In this document: positions 18,185-22,433 of the stretch, piece by piece
Numbering within the stretch: the stretch's first letter is position 1
Layout: each line of letters opens with the position of its first letter
Assembly: GCA_016722445.1 (NCBI GenBank)
Contig: JADKIZ010000035.1
Coordinates: forward strand, 1-22,433
Origin: Flavobacteriales bacterium
GTDB taxonomy: Bacteria > Bacteroidota > Bacteroidia > Flavobacteriales_D > Sanyastnellaceae
Length of the DNA stretch: 22,433 nucleotides
Direction of reading: 5' to 3'
Translations under genes and position numbers: made by a program
The notes under the pieces: generated by a model
What the model was told of the DNA's origin: nothing
The model's input: only the letters and a program-made list of their open reading frames with translations
Databases searched by the model: none

Positions 18185-18733
18185 TTACTTAGTGAAAGGG
18201 AATCCGAATTCCTCTAGGAGGGCTTTCGCTTCTTCCGTGGTTTTTGCAGTGGTCACGAAAGTGATATCCATACCATTGATCTGCTTGATTTTATCAAGGT
18301 CGATTTCAGGGAAGATGATCTGTTCTTTCACACCGAAGGTGAAGTTACCACGGCCATCAAAACCGCTTGATTTCACGCCGCGGAAGTCGCGGGTACGTGG
18401 AAGAGCCACGGAAATCAGACGATCGAGGAAGTCGTACATCTTATCACCGCGAAGGGTCACTTTCGCACCGATGGCAACACCTTTACGGAGTTTGAAATTC
18501 GAAATATCTTTCGTTGCATTCGTAGGCATAGCCTTCTGACCAGTAATGAGAGTCATCTCATCCACTGCTGCATCGATGATTTTCTTGTCTGCAGTTGCTT
18601 TACCAAGTCCCTGATTGAGACAAATTTTGGTAATTCTTGGCACCTGCATGATCGAAGAGTACTCAAAGCGTGTTTTCAGCTTTGGAGCGATTTCTTCAGA
18701 ATACTTGGTTCTTAAGCGCGGAGTGTAGTTCAT
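18185..18733 (-). CDS. rplE: 50S ribosomal protein L5
   Basis: This 182-residue protein has MQVPRITKICLNQGLGKATA, the MPTNATKDISNFKLRKGVAI block and an end of ALLEEFGFPFTK. L5 binds 5S rRNA and contacts the P-site tRNA. Its ATG overlaps the rplX stop (ATGA), so translation is probably coupled. It is intact. Confidence 0.98.
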   Translation of the reverse strand: MNYTPRLRTKYSEEIAPKLKTRFEYSSIMQVPRITKICLNQGLGKATADKKIIDAAVDEMTLITGQKAMPTNATKDISNFKLRKGVAIGAKVTLRGDKMYDFLDRLISVALPRTRDFRGVKSSGFDGRGNFTFGVKEQIIFPEIDLDKIKQINGMDITFVTTAKTTEEAKALLEEFGFPFTK

Positions 18734-19050
18734 TTGATGGTCTCCCCTGATTTCTTAGAATAACGTTCGAGTTTACCTTCGGTATTTCTTCTGCGTCCAA
18801 CACGGGTAGCATTACCCTTGTTGTCAAGCACTTTAACGTTGCTGACATTGATTCCAGCAGCAATCGTTTCGATTCCACCTTGTGGATTCTGAGCAGAAGG
18901 CTTGCGGTGTTTTTTCACCAAGTTTACGCCTTCAACGATCACGCGGTCGTTCTTACGATCTACTTCAACAATGCGGCCTTGTTTGCCCTTGCTGTCGCCT
19001 GTGGTTACAACCACCAGATCGCCTTTCTTTACTTTGTATCTCTTGAACAT
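18730..19050 (-). CDS. rplX: 50S ribosomal protein L24
   Basis: This 106-residue protein has the KOW motif (YKVKKGDLVVVTTGDSKGKQ), then GVNLVKKHRKPSAQNPQGGI and a basic tail. L24 initiates 50S assembly by binding the 5' end of 23S rRNA. It shares an ATGA overlap with rplE. It is intact. Confidence 0.98.
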   Translation of the reverse strand: MFKRYKVKKGDLVVVTTGDSKGKQGRIVEVDRKNDRVIVEGVNLVKKHRKPSAQNPQGGIETIAAGINVSNVKVLDNKGNATRVGRRRNTEGKLERYSKKSGETIK

Positions 19051-19064
19051 GTCGTTTGTTGTTT

Positions 19065-19079
19065 TGACCTTTTAGGTCA
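19065..19079 (-). other. Hairpin in the rplN-rplX spacer
   Basis: TGACCT-TTT-AGGTCA is a perfect 6-bp stem in the 67-nt gap between rplN and rplX. No T run follows on the coding strand. It may be an RNA structural element within the transcript, or chance. Confidence 0.35.
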
Positions 19080-19117
19080 GTCTTCATCTATGCTTTACGC
19101 CTATTGGCAGATAAAGA

Positions 19118-19486
19118 TTAAATCACTTCTGGGGCGAGAGAGATAATTTTCATATAGTCTTTCTCGCGGAGTTCGCGGGCAACAGGGCCGAAAATACGTG
19201 TACCACGTAATTCACCTGCAGCGTTTAGCAGCACAACTGCGTTGTCGTCGAATCTGATATAACTACCATCTGGACGACGAACTTCCTTTTTCGTGCGAAC
19301 GATAACCGCTTTCGAAACAGTACCCTTTTTCACGTTACCACTTGGAAGGGCATCTTTTACTGTCACCACAATCTGGTCGCCGATCGATGCATATCTTCTG
19401 CGTGTTCCGCCGAGTACACGGATAACGAGTACTTCGCGTGCACCGCTGTTGTCAGCTACCTTCAGTCGTGATTCGTTCTGTATCAT
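19118..19486 (-). CDS. rplN: 50S ribosomal protein L14
   Basis: This 122-residue protein starts MIQNESRLKVADNSGAREVL and has the signature PDGSYIRFDDNAVVLLNAAG. It ends REKDYMKIISLAPEVI. L14 forms an intersubunit bridge at the base of the 50S stalk. It is intact. Confidence 0.98.
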   Translation of the reverse strand: MIQNESRLKVADNSGAREVLVIRVLGGTRRRYASIGDQIVVTVKDALPSGNVKKGTVSKAVIVRTKKEVRRPDGSYIRFDDNAVVLLNAAGELRGTRIFGPVARELREKDYMKIISLAPEVI

Positions 19487-19497
19487 TTTTTACTTGT

Positions 19498-19510
19498 GGA
19501 TCTTTGATCC
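19498..19510 (-). other. Hairpin in the rpsQ-rplN spacer
   Basis: GGATC-TTT-GATCC is a perfect 5-bp stem in the 77-nt spacer before rplN, just upstream of its start. There is no T run, and the function is unknown. Confidence 0.3.
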
Positions 19511-19563
19511 TGCAAACCTTTTTCATTGGTTCAAGCTGGGTCCGTTGACAAAACCAGGAGGCG

Positions 19564-19818
19564 TTATTTCGCTTTCTCAATCACCTCAACCAATCTCCAG
19601 CGTTTCAATTTGCTGATTGGACGGGTTTCCATGATGCGCACTTTATCGCCAATTCCGCACTCCCCTTTTTCATCATGAGCCATGAATTTCTTCGAGTGCT
19701 TCACGAATTTACCATATTTCGGGTGCATCACTTTGGTTTCAACGGTCACCACGATCGACTTCTCCATTTTACTGGAAGTTACGACGCCAATTCTTTCTTT
19801 TCTTAAGTTCCTTTCCAT
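19564..19818 (-). CDS. rpsQ: 30S ribosomal protein S17
   Basis: This 84-residue protein has the S17 OB fold (RIGVVTSSKMEKSIVVTVET) and the signature GDKVRIMETRPISKLKRWRL. S17 binds 16S rRNA early in 30S assembly. It follows rpmC closely (8 nt on the repaired frame) and is intact. Confidence 0.98.
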   Translation of the reverse strand: MERNLRKERIGVVTSSKMEKSIVVTVETKVMHPKYGKFVKHSKKFMAHDEKGECGIGDKVRIMETRPISKLKRWRLVEVIEKAK

Positions 19819-19826
19819 GGTGAAAA

Positions 19827-20025
19827 TTATTTACCGGTGTTTTTTCTTTCGTTGAGAATGGTTATCATTCGTGCGATATCTTGTGCGTTTCTGACGCAGT
19901 TTCATTGGGTTTTCAGTTCCCGCCACATTGTGGTTGAACTTCATTTTAGCTAATTCAGCCCTTTCTTCAGAGATTTTCTCCAGAAGGTCTTTATCGGCCA
20001 TGTTTTTGAATTCTGATGCTTTCAT
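19827..20025 (-). CDS. rpmC: 50S ribosomal protein L29, one frameshift
   Basis: L29 lies at the tunnel exit and helps bind trigger factor and SRP. The first 47 residues (MKASEFKNMADKDLLEKISE, HNVAGTENPMKLRQ) are L29. At the AAA run (19888-19890 on the plus strand, TTT) one extra A derails the frame into KRTRYRTND. The alternative frame reads QDIARMITILNERKNTGK, the expected end. The stop is then at 19827 and the repaired length is 65 residues. Read error is likely. Confidence 0.92.
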
Positions 20026-20036
20026 TGGTTCAGAAA

Positions 20037-20456
20037 TTATTCGGTGTAATCAGGACGTACGATGAATTTTGTGCGGCAAGGCAGCTTTTGCGCGGCAAGG
20101 CGAAGAGCTTCCTGTGCAGTTGCGAGAGGCACACCTTCGGCTTCGAAGATGATACGACCAGGTTTCAGTACAGCTACCCAAAGTTCAGGCGCTCCTTTAC
20201 CTTTACCCATACGTACTTCAGCAGGTTTGCGGGTGAGTGGTTTATCCGGGAAAACTCGGATCCACACTTTACCTTCCCTCTTCATAAAACGGGTGAGGGC
20301 CACACGTGCAGCTTCAAGCTGACGAGATGTCAGGAAGCCTTCATCGAGTGTTTTGATGGCAAAGCTTCCGAAGGCGAGTTGAGAACCACGGTGAGCGATT
20401 CCTTTAATTTTGCCCTTCTGCTGCTTCCTGTATTTTGTTCTTTTCGGTTGTAACAT
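20037..20456 (-). CDS. rplP: 50S ribosomal protein L16
   Basis: This 139-residue protein starts MLQPKRTKYRKQQKGKIKGI and carries PLTRKPAEVRMGKGKGAPEL and VAVLKPGRIIFEAEGV. L16 binds near the A-site tRNA on the 50S. It is intact, 61 nt after rpsC. Confidence 0.98.
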   Translation of the reverse strand: MLQPKRTKYRKQQKGKIKGIAHRGSQLAFGSFAIKTLDEGFLTSRQLEAARVALTRFMKREGKVWIRVFPDKPLTRKPAEVRMGKGKGAPELWVAVLKPGRIIFEAEGVPLATAQEALRLAAQKLPCRTKFIVRPDYTE

Positions 20457-20516
20457 GACCTTTTAAATCTTTCTATCAGTTTTGCCTTTCGGCGTCAGTT
20501 CATTTAGAGTTTTGGA

Positions 20517-21314
20517 TTATGAGCGACGATCTCTGCGATCACCACCTCTTCCACCACCACCACCGCCTCTGCGATCACCACCTCTGCCACCTTCTCTTCG
20601 TTCGCCGCCACCTCTTCTGTCGTCGCCACCACCTCAGCACCTGGTCTCTCTGGTTTGTTGTGCCTGTCCAAATTTGGAGTCAGGTCGCGTTTTCCATAGA
20701 CTTCACCACGGCAGATCCACACTTTCACGCCGATACGGCCGTAAGCTGTGTGAGCTTCTGAATGATGGTAATCGATATCAGCGCGAAGCGTGTGCAAAGG
20801 AGTACGACCTTCTTTGAACGTTTCAGAGCGGGCAATTTCAGCACCATTCACGACCTGCTACTACCACTTTGATACCATCTGCTCCCATGCGCATGCTAGT
20901 CTGGATAGACATTTTCACAGCACGACGGTAAGAGATACGACCTTCAATTTGGCGGCAGATACCGTCAGCCACAAGGCGGGCATCGAGTTCAGGGCGTTTG
21001 ATTTCGAAGATATTGATCTGGATATCTTTACCAGTAATCTTCTTAAGCTCTTCCTTGAGTTTATCTACTTCAGCACCAGCTTTACCGATGATCACACCCG
21101 GACGGGCAGTATTGATCGTAACGGTTACGAGCTTCAGCGTGCGTTCAATGACGATTTTAGAAACCGAAGCCTTTTTGAGACGGGCCATGAGGTATTTGCG
21201 GATTTTATCATCCTCGACAATCTTATCGCCGTAGTTGTTTCCGCCATACCAGTTGCTGTCCCAGCCCTTGATAAAGCCCAGTCTTAATCCTGTAGGGTTA
21301 CATTTTTGTCCCAT
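20517..21314 (-). CDS. rpsC: 30S ribosomal protein S3, two frameshifts, Gly/Arg-rich tail
   Basis: S3 lines the mRNA entry channel. The N-terminus (MGQKCNPTGLRLGFIKGWDS), the KH-domain core (TARPGVIIGKAGAEVDKLKE) and the C-terminal core (NGAEIARSETFKEGRTPLHT, GVKVWICRGEVYGKRDL) are present. The first break is at about 20850-20852: AGR runs into EWC-stop, whereas AGR-V-NGAE is expected, so two bases seem missing. The second is at 20633-20636: after RPGA the true frame gives a tail of Gly, Arg and Asp in RGG-like steps, such as GGRGGDRR, ending DRRDRRS at 20517. Without the shift the tail would be Val/Glu-rich. Repaired length is about 266 residues. Confidence 0.93.
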
Positions 21315-21329
21315 GCTTAATGCCTTCTA

Positions 21330-21579
21330 TTATTTTTTATCCAAAATGATGGTGATGTGATTGCTTCTTTTGCGGATGCGGTGAGCACGACCTTGCGGTG
21401 CCGGGCTGATACGCTTCAAAGTTCTGGCTCCATCACTCGGATATCTTTCACAATCAGATTTGCTTCTGCCACATCACTGTCGCTATTCTTAGCCTGCCAA
21501 TTGCTGATCGCTGAACGGAGAAGTTTCTCCATTGGAACAGCCGCATGCTTACGGGTGAATTTTAAAATATTCAGTGCCG
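21330..21579 (-). CDS. rplV: 50S ribosomal protein L22, N-terminus deleted, one frameshift
   Basis: L22 reaches into the exit tunnel. Only about 82 C-terminal residues remain: ALNILKFTRKHAAVPMEKLL, AISNWQAKN, then, after a one-base loss at 21430-21433, DGARTLKRISPAPQGRAHRI and the closing ITIILDKK. The N-terminal half is absent because the sequence jumps from S19 into L22 near 21578-21583. L22 is essential, so an assembly or read deletion is the likely cause. Confidence 0.88.
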
Positions 21580-21720
21580 GAGACCTACGAACTCCGGAGA
21601 GATTGTAGATGAACGACTCCATGTTTTGATGACGTTCTTCTTACCTGCAGCCTGTGCTTCATTTACTTGCTTCATGAGCTTGTAGTGAATGAACGGTGGT
21701 TTTTTAAGCGACCTTGCCAT
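21571..21720 (-). CDS. rpsS: 30S ribosomal protein S19, C-terminal half deleted
   Basis: The start MARSLKKPPFIHYKLMKQVN and the later KKNVIKTWSRSSTISPEFVG are S19, a 30S head protein. After 46 residues the frame enters L22 sequence out of register and stops (LRH-stop at 21571). The expected second half of S19 (about 45 residues) is missing, as is the start of rplV. The short repeat TCTCCGG flanks the junction region (coding strand, 21594-21600 and 21577-21583). Confidence 0.88.
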   Translation of the reverse strand: MARSLKKPPFIHYKLMKQVNEAQAAGKKNVIKTWSRSSTISPEFVGLRH

Positions 21721-21728
21721 TTCTTAGA

Positions 21729-22433
21729 TTATTTCTTTCTGCGTTCCAAGATGAAACGGTTAGACGAATTTTTAGGGTGACGTGTTTTGTAGCCTTTAGC
21801 CGGAGTACCTTTTCTTGAGCGTGGGAGACCACCAGATTGGCGACCTTCACCACCACCCATTGGGTGATCGACCGGGTTCATAGCCACACCACGAACACGT
21901 GGTTTACGTCCGAGCCAGCGTGTGCGACCAGCTTTACCGGAAACCTGTAGGTTATGCTCAGCATTTGAAACAACTCCGATGGTTGCGATGCATTCACCGA
22001 GGATCAAACGGTTTTCGCCGGATGGCATCGTGATTACAGCATACCTGCCATCACGTGAAGTGAGCTGTGCATAGGAACCAGCGCTTCTTGCGATAGATCC
22101 ACCTTTGCCTGGCTTCATTTCAATGTTGTGAACAGTGGTACCGAGTGGAATATCCTTCAGGAAAAGAGCGTTTCCAACTTCAGGAGCAGCTTTTGATCCG
22201 CTCATGATAGACTGATCCACCTGCAAACCTTGCGGCGCGATGATGTAACGTTTTTCGCCGTCGGCGTACTCGATGAGAGCAATACGTGCTGAACGATTCG
22301 GATCATACTCGATAGTAAGAACTTTCGCGCATACATCGTGCTTATCGCGTTTGAAGTCAACCAGACGATATTTTGTTTGTGTCCGCCACCGATATAACGC
22401 ATAGTGCGTTTACCTGGTTATTGCGGCCACCAG
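21729..22433 (-). CDS. rplB: 50S ribosomal protein L2, 5' end outside window, two frameshifts
   Basis: About 235 C-terminal residues of L2, a core of the peptidyl-transferase centre, are visible. The 22226-21729 frame holds QVDQSIMSGSKAAPEVGNAL, EHNLQVSGKAGRTRWLGRKP and the conserved AMNPVDHPMGGGEGRQSGG with the catalytic-centre His. Upstream, MRYIGGGHKQ continues only if one A is added in the run at 22371-22374, giving YRLVDFKRDKHD and DGEKRYIIAPQG. A second loss of one G at 22413-22414 is needed to read GGRNNQGKRT. The real start lies beyond the right edge. Confidence 0.92.

Noticed and set aside
20482..20817. Plus-strand open frame rich in Pro and Ser opposite the S3 tail
   Set aside because: It is the antisense of the Gly/Arg-rich tail of rpsC; the bias comes from the complementary codons.
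21571..21720. A natural S19-L22 fusion protein
   Set aside because: The two parts are in different frames and the S19 frame ends 3 residues into L22 sequence.
1..22433. CRISPR array, tRNA, rRNA, prophage or insertion sequence with transposase
   Set aside because: No spaced short repeats, cloverleaf, rRNA blocks or transposase motifs were seen; the only repeats are the 231-nt coding units and the two palindromic elements.

Overview
The window is a Bacteroidota chromosome segment, most likely from the Flavobacteriales side of the phylum. Family is not assignable by eye. The evidence is a secreted protein with a type IX secretion (T9SS) sorting tail, zinc-free forms of S14 and L36, A-rich leaders without Shine-Dalgarno motifs before the ribosomal genes, and a secY-map-infA-rpmJ order without adk.

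Left part (about 1-9,200) is accessory envelope and secretome. A minus-strand pair encodes a right-handed beta-helix protein (718-1731) followed 2 nt later by a protein built of 77-residue EYF(F/Y)DxDPG repeats that runs off the left edge. Divergent from it is an Omp85/TamA-like outer-membrane protein (2008-3701), broken by one frameshift. It converges on a secreted protein ending in a dockerin-like pair of EF-hand loops (3711-4568). The 671-nt gap that follows holds two related palindromic, MITE-like elements (4811-4957 and 5029-5224). The second ends 15 nt before a 1322-residue FG-GAP/VCBS repeat protein with a T9SS sorting domain (5240-9208).

Right part (9,376-22,433, all minus strand) is the end of the S10 cluster, the spc cluster and the alpha cluster, transcribed from right to left: rplB, rpsS, rplV, rpsC, rplP, rpmC, rpsQ, rplN, rplX, rplE, rpsN, rpsH, rplF, rplR, rpsE, rpmD, rplO, secY, map, infA, rpmJ, rpsM, rpsK, rpsD, rpoA, rplQ. 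A hairpin terminator lies after rplQ. Together these make ribosomal subunits, the SecY translocon channel, methionine aminopeptidase, IF1 and the RNA polymerase alpha subunit.

Many of these essential genes carry single- or two-base frameshifts: rpsD, map, secY, rplO, rpmC, rpsC (twice), rplV and rplB (twice). The rpsS-rplV boundary has lost roughly 0.3 kb, leaving an out-of-frame S19/L22 chimera. The lesions crowd into the last 2 kb, so I read them as sequencing or assembly errors, not biology. Coordinates for those genes below span the repaired reading frame. I found no tRNA, rRNA, CRISPR array, transposase or convincing new multi-gene system. The best leads for novelty are the paired palindromic elements, the 77-residue repeat family with its beta-helix partner, and the Gly/Arg-rich tail on S3.
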